This document shows positions 51,366 to 60,105 of a DNA stretch of 64,000 nt, one piece after another. The stretch is from positions 19,394-83,393 of the forward strand of contig NZ_CANMBJ010000008.1 of NCBI RefSeq assembly GCF_947496075.1, read 5' to 3'. A program made the position numbers and the translations under genes. This DNA comes from an uncultured Tateyamaria sp. (lineage in GTDB: Bacteria > Pseudomonadota > Alphaproteobacteria > Rhodobacterales > Rhodobacteraceae). Each line of letters starts with the position of its first letter. The first letter of the stretch is position 1. The notes beneath the pieces are model-generated. The model was not told where the DNA came from and ran no database searches. It worked only from the letters and a program-made list of their open reading frames with translations.

Positions 51366-51818
51366 ATGAAAACTTTGGCTTTGATCGCCGCGATGGCGCT
51401 CGCCGCGCCAACACTTGCCCTGGCCGACAACGATGATGACGGCCCCAGCTTTGGCGCCGCAGGCCTGCTGGGCGGTAGCAACAAGAAAGACCTGCCGCCG
51501 ATCATCTTGTCGGCAGGAGAACCCATCGCACCAGAGGGCGCGTGGGAATTGAAGTCCGGCACCTATTACGAGTTCGAGATTCAGGGTGATGGCAGTCAGG
51601 AGCTTGCTTTGGTCGGACCGGAGTTTTTCCGAGCCATCTGGATTGACGAGATTGTCGTTGAAGGCTTGGAAATCCGGCCGCTCGGCCTTGATAGCATCGA
51701 GTTTGATGAAGCCGGTGAGATGGAGATTGGTTTCATCGCGATCAAACCCGGCGCATACTACATCAAGATCCCCGGCACATCGGGCGAAACACAGCGGTTG
51801 GAAATCACCATTAAATGA
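51366..51818 (+). CDS. Periplasmic hypothetical protein within the ABC operon
   Basis: 150 residues with a signal peptide (ALAAPTLALA). After an acidic NDDDGPSFG stretch a beta-rich domain follows (GSQELALVGPEFFRAIWIDEI; AYYIKIPGTSGETQRLEI). It overlaps the ATPase gene by 4 bases and sits between the propeller gene and the ATPase, so it belongs to the same transport system. No cysteines or haem site were seen. Acidic segments could bind metal. Confidence 0.75.
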   Translation: MKTLALIAAMALAAPTLALADNDDDGPSFGAAGLLGGSNKKDLPPIILSAGEPIAPEGAWELKSGTYYEFEIQGDGSQELALVGPEFFRAIWIDEIVVEGLEIRPLGLDSIEFDEAGEMEIGFIAIKPGAYYIKIPGTSGETQRLEITIK

Positions 51819-52531
51819 ACGGACTTGAGGCGCAGGACCTCAGCTATTTCTATGGCACCAAGCGCGCGCTGGACAACGTTTCGTTCAGCGTGCCCACCGG
51901 TACGTTCTGTGCACTGCTTGGTCCGAACGGGGGGGGCAAGTCTACGCTCTTCAACCTGCTGACCCGTCTATTTGTTGCACCAGACGGACAGATCACAATC
52001 GCAGGCCATGATCTTCGAAAGTCACCGCGCGCCGCGTTGGCGCAATTGGGTATCGTGTTCCAGCAAACCACACTTGATCTGGATTTGACGGTGCAACAGA
52101 ACCTGTCTTACTTCGCTGCGCTGCACGGGCTTTCCGGTCGTGCGGCCCAATGCCGGATCGAAAGCGCGCTGGATCAACTGGATATGCGCGAGCGGGCAGG
52201 GGAGAAGGCGCGCGCGCTGAACGGCGGGCATAGGCGCCGCACCGAAATTGCCCGCGCATTGCTGCATGATCCAAGTGTCTTGCTGCTGGATGAACCCACT
52301 GTCGGTCTTGATGCCGCGACCCGTGCGTCGATAACGGACTACGCCCACGGTCTTGCTGAGGACGGCAAGACGATCCTGTGGGCCACGCATCTGACGGACG
52401 AGGTACAGCCAAACGATGATCTGATCATTTTGCACCAGGCCCGAATTCTGGAGACCGGCAAAGCCCAAGACATTGCTGGTGATATGAGCCTGCAGGATCG
52501 GTTCCTTGCGCTGACTGGAACGGTTGCATGA
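51815..52531 (+). CDS. PQQ-associated ABC transporter ATPase (PedB/LutE-like)
   Basis: 238 residues. Walker A LLGPNGGGKST, a Q-loop QQTTLDL, Walker B VLLLDEPTVGLDA and switch His (LWATHLTDEV). The signature motif is LNGGHRRRTEIARALL instead of LSGGQ. This matches the PQQ-dependent-alcohol-dehydrogenase-system ATPases. Energises the ABC-2 permease that follows (4-base overlap). Confidence 0.88.
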   Translation: MNGLEAQDLSYFYGTKRALDNVSFSVPTGTFCALLGPNGGGKSTLFNLLTRLFVAPDGQITIAGHDLRKSPRAALAQLGIVFQQTTLDLDLTVQQNLSYFAALHGLSGRAAQCRIESALDQLDMRERAGEKARALNGGHRRRTEIARALLHDPSVLLLDEPTVGLDAATRASITDYAHGLAEDGKTILWATHLTDEVQPNDDLIILHQARILETGKAQDIAGDMSLQDRFLALTGTVA

Positions 52532-53319
52532 CAGCCTATCTCACGTCTCTTCGCGCCATTGTCCTGCGCGAAGCCTTGCGTTTTATCCATCAACGGGAAC
52601 GCTTTGTTGCCGCCCTAGTACGCCCGTTGGTCTGGCTACTGGTGTTTGCCGCCGGGTTTCGCGCAGCCCTGGGGCTCAGCATCATCCCACCCTATCAGAC
52701 CTACATCACTTACGAGACGTACATCGTGCCGGGGTTGTGCGGTATGATCCTGCTGTTCAACGGCATGCAATCGTCTCTTTCATTGGTCTATGACCGGGAG
52801 ATGGGGTCGATGAAGCTGTTGCTGACATCGCCCTTGCCGCGCTGGTGGTTGCTTTTTTGCAAGTTGCTGGGCTCAACCACGATTTCGATCCTGCAGGTCT
52901 ATGCTTTCCTCGCGATCGCCGCCGCGTTTGACATCAAGATGCCGGTTTGGGGGTATCTGACGGTGTTGCCCGCCCTGATCGTGGCGGGATTGATGTTGGG
53001 TGCGCTTGGGTTGCTCCTATCCAGCTTCATCAAGCAGCTGGAGAACTTTGCCGGCGTCATGAACTTCGTGATCTTTCCGATGTTTTTTCTGTCGTCAGCC
53101 CTCTACCCGCTGTGGAAGATGGCAGAGAGTTCAGAGCTTTTGCACGACATCTGCGCGTTCAACCCGTTTACGCATGCGGTCGAGTTGATCCGTTTTGCGC
53201 TATATGTCGAGGTGAACGGTGCAGCGTTGGCTTGGACTGTATTGGCCGCAACCGTCTTCGCCGCTGCGGCGTTGGTTGGATATGATCCTGCGCGTACTCG
53301 AATTGGGCGGCGCGGTTAG
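52528..53319 (+). CDS. PQQ-associated ABC-2 type permease (PedC/LutF-like)
   Basis: 263 residues, six membrane helices of the ABC-2 superfamily, with VYDREMGSMKLLLTSPLPRW and LYPLWKMAES...NPFTHAVELIR. It pairs with the preceding ATPase. The system resembles PedA1A2BC, needed for growth at low lanthanide in Pseudomonas. The transport direction (import or export) is not decided by sequence, as ABC-2 folds often export. Confidence 0.88.
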   Translation: MTAYLTSLRAIVLREALRFIHQRERFVAALVRPLVWLLVFAAGFRAALGLSIIPPYQTYITYETYIVPGLCGMILLFNGMQSSLSLVYDREMGSMKLLLTSPLPRWWLLFCKLLGSTTISILQVYAFLAIAAAFDIKMPVWGYLTVLPALIVAGLMLGALGLLLSSFIKQLENFAGVMNFVIFPMFFLSSALYPLWKMAESSELLHDICAFNPFTHAVELIRFALYVEVNGAALAWTVLAATVFAAAALVGYDPARTRIGRRG

Positions 53320-53373
53320 GCACCGACCAATGGCTCGGTCGCGACCTGACAGGAACTATGGTATGGAAGGGCG

Positions 53374-53910
53374 ATGAAACACGCTGTGATCGCTACCCTC
53401 ATTTGCACTTGCTGCGCTGGAACCGCTCTGGCCGAGGAGTTCGGCACACTCAATCCTGACGAGATGACGTGGCAGTATTTCCTGGAAGAAGCTGAGCGTG
53501 GCGAGACAGGCATGGTCATTTGTTCCATGGGCTATGCCCTGACAAAGTCCGGAGATCACCAGTCGGCCCGTACTTTGTTCGAGAACTGTGCAAACGATGG
53601 GTATACCGGCGCCATGACATGGATGAGTCAGCTGGACAACAACGGGTTGGGTGGCGACTACAATCCAGATACCGCTGCCGAATGGGACCGCCGCGCGGCA
53701 GAACTTGGCGATCCTGTGGGCAAATTCAACTATGGCATTGCGCTGATGCGGGGGCACGGTGTTGCTCAGGACAAAGATTTGGGACGGCAATTTGTCGATG
53801 AGGCTGCGGGCGAGGGGCTGGTGATCGCGCAGAGATTGCAGCGCGCCGACTACGATCTGGACGAGGTCACGCCCGACGCGGACAACTGGAAATACGCGCC
53901 TTCGTTCTGA
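53374..53910 (+). CDS. Sel1-like repeat periplasmic protein
   Basis: 178 residues with signal peptide (CAGTALAEEF). The repeats SARTLFENCANDGYTGAM and AAEWDRRAAELGDPVGKFNYGIALMRGHGV are Sel1-like helical pairs. Such proteins bind partner proteins. The gene ends 60 bases inside the convergent ABC ATPase gene (53850-53910), which is a large overlap. 54 bases after the ABC permease. Confidence 0.75.
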   Translation: MKHAVIATLICTCCAGTALAEEFGTLNPDEMTWQYFLEEAERGETGMVICSMGYALTKSGDHQSARTLFENCANDGYTGAMTWMSQLDNNGLGGDYNPDTAAEWDRRAAELGDPVGKFNYGIALMRGHGVAQDKDLGRQFVDEAAGEGLVIAQRLQRADYDLDEVTPDADNWKYAPSF

Positions 53911-54515
53911 ACATCGCCGACAATGGTCGCGGGGTTGCCGCCCAGCGTCACGATGCGACTCGCCAGTTTCTTTGCTTCCTGTGCAACATGGGTCACAAGA
54001 ATTGTTGTCACGTTGTGCATGGCCCGTAAGCGGGCAAACAGGACCATCATCTCGTCCACCAATGCAGGATCGAGCGACACAAACGGTTCGTCCAGCAACA
54101 AAAGATCAGGTTTCACCGCAAAGGCACGTGCAAGGGCCAGACGGCGTTGTTGGCCAAGCGAAAGCTGCCCCGGATAGTCCTCGCAGCGTCCGGCAAGGCC
54201 CACATCCGCAAGCGCTACGTTGACCTGCTTGGCGGTTGCACCCGTCGTTACGCGAATGTTGTCGCTGACAGTGCGCCAAGGCAACAGCGTCGGTTCCTGA
54301 AACACCATGGCGCAGGTTCCGTCCAATGCACATGATCCTTCAAACTCGGTGTTAAGGCTGGCGATGACACGCAGAAGGGACGACTTTCCAATGCCGGACG
54401 GGCCCACAAGGGCAAGTGTTTCACCACGCATCAGCTGGAAGGAGACATCTTGCAGGATACGGGTGTCGTCATGGCGCAAACTCTGCAAGCGGACGTCGAG
54501 CAAAGAGGAAGCCAA
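53850..54515 (-). CDS. ABC transporter ATPase (SsuB/TauB-like)
   Basis: 221 residues. Walker A LVGPSGIGKSS, Q-loop FQEPTLLPWRT, signature LSLGQQRRLALARAF, Walker B LLLLDEPFVSLD and the switch His (TILVTHVAQEA). It belongs to the nitrate/sulfonate class and starts directly after the binding-protein gene. No permease is adjacent; the one at 39237 is the likely partner. Its 3' end overlaps the convergent Sel1-like gene by 61 bases. Confidence 0.85.
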   Translation of the reverse strand: MASSLLDVRLQSLRHDDTRILQDVSFQLMRGETLALVGPSGIGKSSLLRVIASLNTEFEGSCALDGTCAMVFQEPTLLPWRTVSDNIRVTTGATAKQVNVALADVGLAGRCEDYPGQLSLGQQRRLALARAFAVKPDLLLLDEPFVSLDPALVDEMMVLFARLRAMHNVTTILVTHVAQEAKKLASRIVTLGGNPATIVGDVQNEGAYFQLSASGVTSSRS

Positions 54516-55487
54516 CTAGCTACCGGATTGCAGGAATGTGCCTGCCGGCAACTCCTGCGCCTCGCCCATCAACTCCTTGCCGCCCAGCTCGATCATCAGC
54601 GCAAGCATGCGCGCAGCAGCGTCTTCATCCACGGGACCGGGGGCAGGAATACCCGCGCGGAATCCGGCCTTGAGTGCTTCGAATTGTGCATCGGTTTTGG
54701 CGTTCATCTTGTCGCGCAGACGGTCCCATTCCGCGTCATCGGTTGCCAACAGGTTCTTCGCATCGCGCGAAGCCGCCGCAAGGCCTTTCACAAGGTCAGG
54801 CATGTCGCGCAGCATCTCGCCCTTCACCACGTAGCCCAGCAAAGGTGTGTCGGGATCCAGCCCAAGATCAGTCGCCGCATCCGCAACGTCCACAAGTTTT
54901 CGCATTCCCGATGCCTCCATCTTCGCCAGAAAATGCCAGAAGTTGATGGCCCCATCCAACTCACCTGACAGAGCGGATTTGAAGATCAGGGGTGGGGCAG
55001 CAAATACCTGTTTGGTGTCAGCCTTGAGGTCGATACCATATGTCTTTTCTGCGTGGGCGCGGAGGATTAGCCAGCTTTTGTCCAATGGGCCACCGGCAAT
55101 GCCGATCTTGCGCCCGGACAGGTCGGACAATGATTGGGCCGGGCTGTCGTCAGGCACCATGACGCCGCCGACGGCCTTGGAATAGGGAATGAAGAGGTAG
55201 TCCTTTCCGGCGGCACGCTGGCGCGCGACCCAGAGCCAGTCAGACACGATCACATCAGCTTCGCCACCCTGAAATGCCACCTTAGCTGCTGATCCACCAG
55301 CAACGCCCTGCACCTGCAAATCGAACCCGTGTGCCGCATCAAATCCGTGATGTTTGATCGTATTCAGTTCCCAGGTCACAGTCCCGAACTTCAGAACCGA
55401 CGCCCGCAGCGTCGGGTCTTCAGCGAATGCGGCCGTGGCGACGACAGCTGCGGCCATCGCTCCGGTCAGTGCTTTGAAAAACATCAC
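54516..55487 (-). CDS. ABC transporter periplasmic binding protein (NrtA/SsuA/NMT1-like)
   Basis: 323 residues. Signal peptide (AAVVATAAFA). The NMT1/SsuA fold is recognised by TVTWELNTIKHHGFD, ADVIVSDWLWVARQRAAGKD and GRKIGIAGGPLDKSW. Part of the split ABC transporter with the ATPase immediately downstream. Families of this type carry sulfonates, nitrate or thiamine precursors; the substrate is unknown. Its position next to the PQQ island suggests a metabolite or metal complex linked to alcohol oxidation. Confidence 0.83.
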   Translation of the reverse strand: MMFFKALTGAMAAAVVATAAFAEDPTLRASVLKFGTVTWELNTIKHHGFDAAHGFDLQVQGVAGGSAAKVAFQGGEADVIVSDWLWVARQRAAGKDYLFIPYSKAVGGVMVPDDSPAQSLSDLSGRKIGIAGGPLDKSWLILRAHAEKTYGIDLKADTKQVFAAPPLIFKSALSGELDGAINFWHFLAKMEASGMRKLVDVADAATDLGLDPDTPLLGYVVKGEMLRDMPDLVKGLAAASRDAKNLLATDDAEWDRLRDKMNAKTDAQFEALKAGFRAGIPAPGPVDEDAAARMLALMIELGGKELMGEAQELPAGTFLQSGS

Positions 55488-55555
55488 GTAATCCTCCCGT
55501 ATTGCCTAAGCCTAGCAGTATGATGCTGCGCTGGAATGCGACCGAAGCCGCAGCT

Positions 55556-56077
55556 TCAATCGATGACCATGCGTGGTAACCAGTGGCTGTCTGGGTCGCT
55601 TTCATGCAGGTCTGTCGCCTTCAAGGGTCGAAGGTTACCCGTTTCGGGCGGGGCTGACAGCAGGTCCATGTCCATCTCGTGCAAGGTGCCGATCAGGCGA
55701 CCGTCGTCGTCTTCCAGCTTGTAGTAAACGCCGTTCCACATATTGATCCCGTATTCCGTGGCCCCTTTCCAAAGGAACAAGAAGTCATATTCGAGGTCGG
55801 TCAGGTCTGCATGGATGTTTCGATTGATGTCATAGGGGTAGGGCACATGGCACCAGTGTTTCTTTGGTCCCTCAAGGCAGCGGAAGGGTCGCATGGACAG
55901 GAAGTGATTTGAGAACGGCGCATCTTCCATTTCAATGGCGTAATCACCGCCGTCGGCAATCGTGATTGTCGCGATCTTGATCTGATCTCCATCCTGCGAT
56001 TCAAGGTAAACACTTTGGCTTTCCGCAGCAGCAGTCGAGGCCATGGCGACAAGCGCAAGCGTTGCTCTGAGTGTCAT
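55556..56077 (-). CDS. Orphan periplasmic hypothetical protein
   Basis: 173 residues from the ATG at 56077 (GGGGGGAATT upstream). Signal peptide (LALVAMASTAAAE). One likely disulfide pair (RPFRCLEGPKKHWCHVPYPYD) in a beta-rich domain with many aromatic residues (LFLWKGATEYGINMWNGVYYKLED). Divergent from the alcohol dehydrogenase gene and sharing a control region that carries ACCAAAGTCGC. Function unknown. Confidence 0.72.
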   Translation of the reverse strand: MTLRATLALVAMASTAAAESQSVYLESQDGDQIKIATITIADGGDYAIEMEDAPFSNHFLSMRPFRCLEGPKKHWCHVPYPYDINRNIHADLTDLEYDFLFLWKGATEYGINMWNGVYYKLEDDDGRLIGTLHEMDMDLLSAPPETGNLRPLKATDLHESDPDSHWLPRMVID

Positions 56078-56294
56078 GACAATTCCCCCCGCACGCAGGA
56101 TAGGAGCTGTCTGATTGAGTCGCAGCGCGACCAAAGTCGCACGTCATCTGTCAAGTTCTTTGGGGTCTTACGACCATTGTGCAATACCTACGCGCCCCTT
56201 TTGCGCAAATAATTGGCGCAGGGCAAAGGTCGGCCTGTTTCAGCATGTCACCTTTGTAAGAACTGCCCACCAACGGGTTTTGGGAGGAAAACAA
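56078..56294. promoter_or_regulatory. Divergent promoter region of the alcohol dehydrogenase gene
   Basis: 217 non-coding bases. The motif GCGACCAAAGTCGC lies at 56127-56140; it is itself an imperfect dyad (GCGAC/GTCGC). It is 56 bases upstream of the orphan gene and about 155 upstream of the dehydrogenase ATG. GGGAGGA precedes that ATG. Confidence 0.5.
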
Positions 56295-58064
56295 ATGAAC
56301 AGATTTATTGCAGCTGCCGTTGTGGGGGTGCTTATGACCTCGCCAGCATTTGCAGAAGGTGTGACCGAAGAGATGCTGGCGAACGATGCGGCCTCTACGT
56401 CCGACGTGCTGACCAACGGGATGGGCCGCCACCTTCAGCGTTACTCTCCGCTCGACATCCTGAACAAGGACAACGTGGACAACCTTGTCCCTGCATGGGC
56501 CTTTTCACTGGGTGGCGAGAAACAGCGCGGTCAAGAGACGCAACCCATCGTGCATGATGGTGTCATGTACATCACCGGGTCCTATTCACGTATGTACGCG
56601 ATCGACGTGAAGACGGGTGAAGAGATCTGGCAGTACGATGCCCGCTTGCCCGAAGGTATCCTGCCCTGCTGTGACGTGGTGAACCGTGGTGCGGCCATCT
56701 ACGGCGACAATATCTATTTCGGCACGCTCGACGCACGCATCGTGGCGCTGAATGCCAAGACCGGCGACACTGTCTGGAACAAGAAGATTGCGGACTACAA
56801 GGCTGGATACAGCTACACCGCCGCGCCGCTGATCGTGAATGGGCTGATCATCACCGGCAATTCGGGCGGTGAGTTTGGCATTGTTGGCGAAGTGCAGGCC
56901 CGCGACGCCATAACCGGCGAGACCGTCTGGACGCGACCCGTGATCGAAGGCCACATGGGCACGCTCAACGGCGAAGAAAGCACCATGACCGGCACGCTCA
57001 ACGCCACGTGGCCCGGCGATATGTGGAAGACCGGCGGCGGCGCCACATGGCTCGGCGGCTCTTATGACGCCGACACCGACACGCTGGTCTTTGGCACCGG
57101 CAACCCTGCGCCATGGAACAGCCACCTGCGCAACGCGGGCACGCCAACCGAAGGCAACGCAGGTGACAACCTCTATGCTGCCTCGCGCATCGGGATCGAC
57201 CCCGCCACCGGAGAGATCAAGTGGCACTATCAGACCACCCCGCGCGAGGGCTGGGACTATGATGGCACCAACGAGGTCGTCTCCTACACCGACCGCGCGG
57301 GCAACATGCGCTATGCCACCGCCGACCGGAACGGCTTCTTCTATGTTCTGAACCGCGAAGACGGTGCCTTCGTGAGCGCCGTGCCCTTCGTCAAGGACAT
57401 CACATGGGCGAGCGGCATCGACGAGAACGGTCGCCCGATCTTCATCGAAGAGAATCGCCCCGGTGATCCCGCAGCTTCTGCAGATGGCAAAAAGGGTGAA
57501 GTGGTGTTCTCATCCCCGGGCTTCCTGGGTGGCAAAAACTGGATGCCGATGGCATTCAGCCAGCGCACCGGCAACTTCTATGTGCCCTCCAACGAATGGG
57601 GCATGGACATCTGGAACGAGCCGATCACTTACAAGAAGGGTGCTGCATATCTAGGCTCGGGCTTTACCATCAAGCCGAACTACGATGATCACATCGGCAG
57701 CCTGAAGGCGATCGACCCCGACACCGGTGAGCTGAAGTGGGAGTTCAAGAACGATGCACCCCTGTGGGGCGGCGTGATGACGACAGCAGGTGGCCTGGTG
57801 TTCACCGGCACGCCCGAGGGCAAGTTCATCGCCTTTGACGACGAGACGGGCGAACAACTGTGGTCCTTCCAGACCGGCTCGGGCATCGTGGGTCAGCCCA
57901 TCACGTGGGAACAGGACGGCGAGCAATACGTTACCGTCATTTCCGGCTGGGGTGGCGCGGTTCCGCTCTGGGGTGGTGAGGTTGCCAAGAAAGTGAACTA
58001 CCTGAACCAAGGTGGTATGCTCTGGACATTCCGTTTGCCCGAACAGCTGGCTTCGGCCAACTGA
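56295..58064 (+). CDS. exaF: PQQ alcohol dehydrogenase, ExaF/PedH class (lanthanide signature)
   Basis: 589 residues from the ATG at 56295 (GGGAGGA). Signal peptide to about Ala20. An eight-bladed propeller with the adjacent disulfide Cys125-Cys126 (PCCDVVNRG), metal ligands Glu193 (GGEFG) and Asn270 (GTGNP), and catalytic Asp321 followed by Asp323 (GWDYDGTNE). The extra Asp is the lanthanide mark; calcium enzymes of the ExaA type have Ser/Ala there. Wording such as EKQRGQE and GHMGTLNG matches ExaA/PedE/PedH ethanol dehydrogenases, not XoxF. It oxidises ethanol and other alcohols in the periplasm, passing electrons to PedF. Substrate and metal are inferred from motifs. Confidence 0.93.
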   Translation: MNRFIAAAVVGVLMTSPAFAEGVTEEMLANDAASTSDVLTNGMGRHLQRYSPLDILNKDNVDNLVPAWAFSLGGEKQRGQETQPIVHDGVMYITGSYSRMYAIDVKTGEEIWQYDARLPEGILPCCDVVNRGAAIYGDNIYFGTLDARIVALNAKTGDTVWNKKIADYKAGYSYTAAPLIVNGLIITGNSGGEFGIVGEVQARDAITGETVWTRPVIEGHMGTLNGEESTMTGTLNATWPGDMWKTGGGATWLGGSYDADTDTLVFGTGNPAPWNSHLRNAGTPTEGNAGDNLYAASRIGIDPATGEIKWHYQTTPREGWDYDGTNEVVSYTDRAGNMRYATADRNGFFYVLNREDGAFVSAVPFVKDITWASGIDENGRPIFIEENRPGDPAASADGKKGEVVFSSPGFLGGKNWMPMAFSQRTGNFYVPSNEWGMDIWNEPITYKKGAAYLGSGFTIKPNYDDHIGSLKAIDPDTGELKWEFKNDAPLWGGVMTTAGGLVFTGTPEGKFIAFDDETGEQLWSFQTGSGIVGQPITWEQDGEQYVTVISGWGGAVPLWGGEVAKKVNYLNQGGMLWTFRLPEQLASAN

Positions 58065-58081
58065 TCTTTGAGCCTCACATG

Positions 58082-58118
58082 CAAGCGCTCCTGCAACAGC
58101 GGGGGCGCTTGTCTTTTG
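58082..58118 (+). terminator. Terminator after the alcohol dehydrogenase gene
   Basis: CAAGCGC (58082-58088) pairs with GCGCTTG (58105-58111), with further inner GC pairs, followed by TCTTTT. It closes the dehydrogenase transcript before the regulator genes. Confidence 0.78.
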
Positions 58119-58173
58119 ATGTAGTACCTTTTGGCAAGTGACCGGCCTGCGCCCCGTGGTCTAAGCTGGCATC

Positions 58174-58875
58174 ATGTCATTTCAAACCACGCCCCTATCC
58201 AACCCATCCGAAGCCAAGGTGCCACAAGGCTGGGCGCTGGTCATCGATGATCACCCGCTGTTCTGTGACGCGCTTGAGCTGACACTGCGATCTGTCGCGA
58301 ATTTCGACAGGGTTGTGACGGCTGATAGTCTCGAAAGTGCACTCAACAGATTGGCGGATGACGCGCCACCATCACTTATTTTGCTGGATCTGAACCTGCC
58401 TGACGTTGATGGGCTGGACGGGTTGATGCGGCTGAAACGCACGGCCGAGAGCACACCAGTCATCATCGTATCGTCGATGACCGACAATTCGATCATAGCC
58501 AATTCAATCGTCGCAGGCGCACAGGGATTTGTGCCCAAGCATTCGCATCGGTCCGTCTTTCTTGAGGCCATACAAACCATTGCAGCCGGTGATGTTTACA
58601 AACCGGCGGGCTATGTCGAAGGAAATGGGGCAGAAAACAGAGAGGATCATCTGAGCCGCCTCTCGTCTTTGACAAACCAACAGGCGCGCATCCTCGACCT
58701 GATCTGTGAAGGCAAGTTGAACAAGCAGATTGCCTTTGACCTGTCGATTGCCGAGACAACGGTCAAGGCGCATGTCACTGCGATCATGCGCAAGCTTGGC
58801 GTTCAAAGCCGGACCCAGGCCGTCCTTGTTGCGCAGGAAGCGAAGTATTCAAAAGTCTTGCCAACATCGGACTGA
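58174..58875 (+). CDS. LuxR/NarL-type response regulator
   Basis: 233 residues: receiver domain (DD at 25-26, acceptor D72 in LILLDLNLPD, Ser/Lys switch VSSMTD and PKHS) and C-terminal LuxR helix-turn-helix (LTNQQARILDLICEGKLNKQIAFDLSIAETTVKAHVTAIMRKL). Similar regulators (AgmR/ErbR/ExaE) control PQQ alcohol dehydrogenases in pseudomonads. Genes order: regulator, FIST protein, kinase. It may bind the ACCAAAGTC motifs. Confidence 0.9.
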   Translation: MSFQTTPLSNPSEAKVPQGWALVIDDHPLFCDALELTLRSVANFDRVVTADSLESALNRLADDAPPSLILLDLNLPDVDGLDGLMRLKRTAESTPVIIVSSMTDNSIIANSIVAGAQGFVPKHSHRSVFLEAIQTIAAGDVYKPAGYVEGNGAENREDHLSRLSSLTNQQARILDLICEGKLNKQIAFDLSIAETTVKAHVTAIMRKLGVQSRTQAVLVAQEAKYSKVLPTSD

Positions 58876-58908
58876 CGCCCCTATCCTTCGCGTCAGGGAG
58901 ATAATCAA

Positions 58909-60105
58909 ATGACATTGCAGTCCAAGGCCGACAGGCTTGAAGGACGTGCCGTGGCAGACCAGTACGATATACTTCGTACAGGTGAAGTGCGCGCTTCGAC
59001 GACATCGCCGGTCAAACACCTGAAACGCAAGTTGGGTGACGGGCCGCTTGCGCTTGTGGCCTTGTTTGTAACGCCCCTGGTCGACTTCCAGGGTGTTGTG
59101 GCCGAGGCCGCCGCGCTGTTTCCTAACACCGACGTCTTGGCCTGCACAACTGCGGGCGAGATTGGTGCAACCGGCTATGAGGAAGGTCTTGTCGTTGCTG
59201 TCGGGTTTCCGTCCGACGGGTTTGTAACAAAGTCGATCATGATCGAGAATATCAATGCTCTCGATACGCAAGCGACCATCGACGAAATCACGCTTGAACG
59301 GATCTCCCTTCGGGACAAGACGCCTGATCTCGATGACAGTTTTGCCTTCCTTGTTGTGGATGGGTTGTCGCTCAGCGAGGATACGTTAGCGGCCACGATT
59401 GCGCCGGCGTTGCGTGACTTTCCCATTTTTGGTGGATCGGCTGGCGATGGGACCAGCTTTGTTCAGACCTTTGTGGCGCTGAATGGCAAAGTGGCCAGCA
59501 ACGCTGCGATCCTCACCCTGGCCCGCAGCAAGTTTCAGACCCGCGTGTTCAGCCTGAATCATCTGGTGCCTGGCGAAACGCAAATGGTCGTGACAGGCGC
59601 CGATCCCGCACGCCGCATTGTAAAAGAGATCAATGCAGAACCTGCCGCACGCGAATATGCCCGGCTTGTGGGCAAGGACCCAAACCAGCTGGACCGTTTC
59701 ACATTTGCGTCGCATCCTGTTGTCGTCAGGATTGGCGACACGCACCACGTGCGTGCGATCCAGCAGGTGAACGAACATGGCGAATTGGTATTCTTTTCTG
59801 CTATTGACGAAGGGATGGTCCTGACAGTGGCTTCGCAAGAAAACCTGTCAGCGCATTTGCAAAAGAAACTGTCCGATCTAAGCCATCCACGGAAACCGAC
59901 AAACATCATTGGCTGCGATTGCATTCTGCGCCGGATCGAAGCAGAGCAGTCGCAACAGACGCGGCAAATTTCGGACGTTTTGGGCGAACATCGGGTCACT
60001 GGCTTTTCGACCTATGGTGAACAGATCGGACCCTTGCACGTGAACCACACGATGAGCGGAGTGGCCTTCTACCATCCGGATCCGCGAGACAAGGGACGCG
60101 CATAA
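58909..60105 (+). CDS. FIST-domain sensor protein
   Basis: 398 residues with the FIST N (LACTTAGEIGATGYEEGLVVAVGF and IFGGSAGDGTS) and FIST C (RIVKEINAEPAAREYARLVGK; GCDCILRR) domains. FIST proteins are predicted small-ligand sensors, possibly for amino acids or alcohols. No signal peptide or helices, so cytoplasmic. It overlaps the histidine-kinase gene by one base and presumably feeds a signal into it. Confidence 0.9.
   Translation: MTLQSKADRLEGRAVADQYDILRTGEVRASTTSPVKHLKRKLGDGPLALVALFVTPLVDFQGVVAEAAALFPNTDVLACTTAGEIGATGYEEGLVVAVGFPSDGFVTKSIMIENINALDTQATIDEITLERISLRDKTPDLDDSFAFLVVDGLSLSEDTLAATIAPALRDFPIFGGSAGDGTSFVQTFVALNGKVASNAAILTLARSKFQTRVFSLNHLVPGETQMVVTGADPARRIVKEINAEPAAREYARLVGKDPNQLDRFTFASHPVVVRIGDTHHVRAIQQVNEHGELVFFSAIDEGMVLTVASQENLSAHLQKKLSDLSHPRKPTNIIGCDCILRRIEAEQSQQTRQISDVLGEHRVTGFSTYGEQIGPLHVNHTMSGVAFYHPDPRDKGRA

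Noticed and set aside
56295..58064. Annotation as XoxF methanol dehydrogenase
   Set aside because: The DYD motif is shared, but the wording of the sequence ([27 protein letters not shown]) matches ExaA/PedH ethanol dehydrogenases; XoxF-specific stretches are absent.
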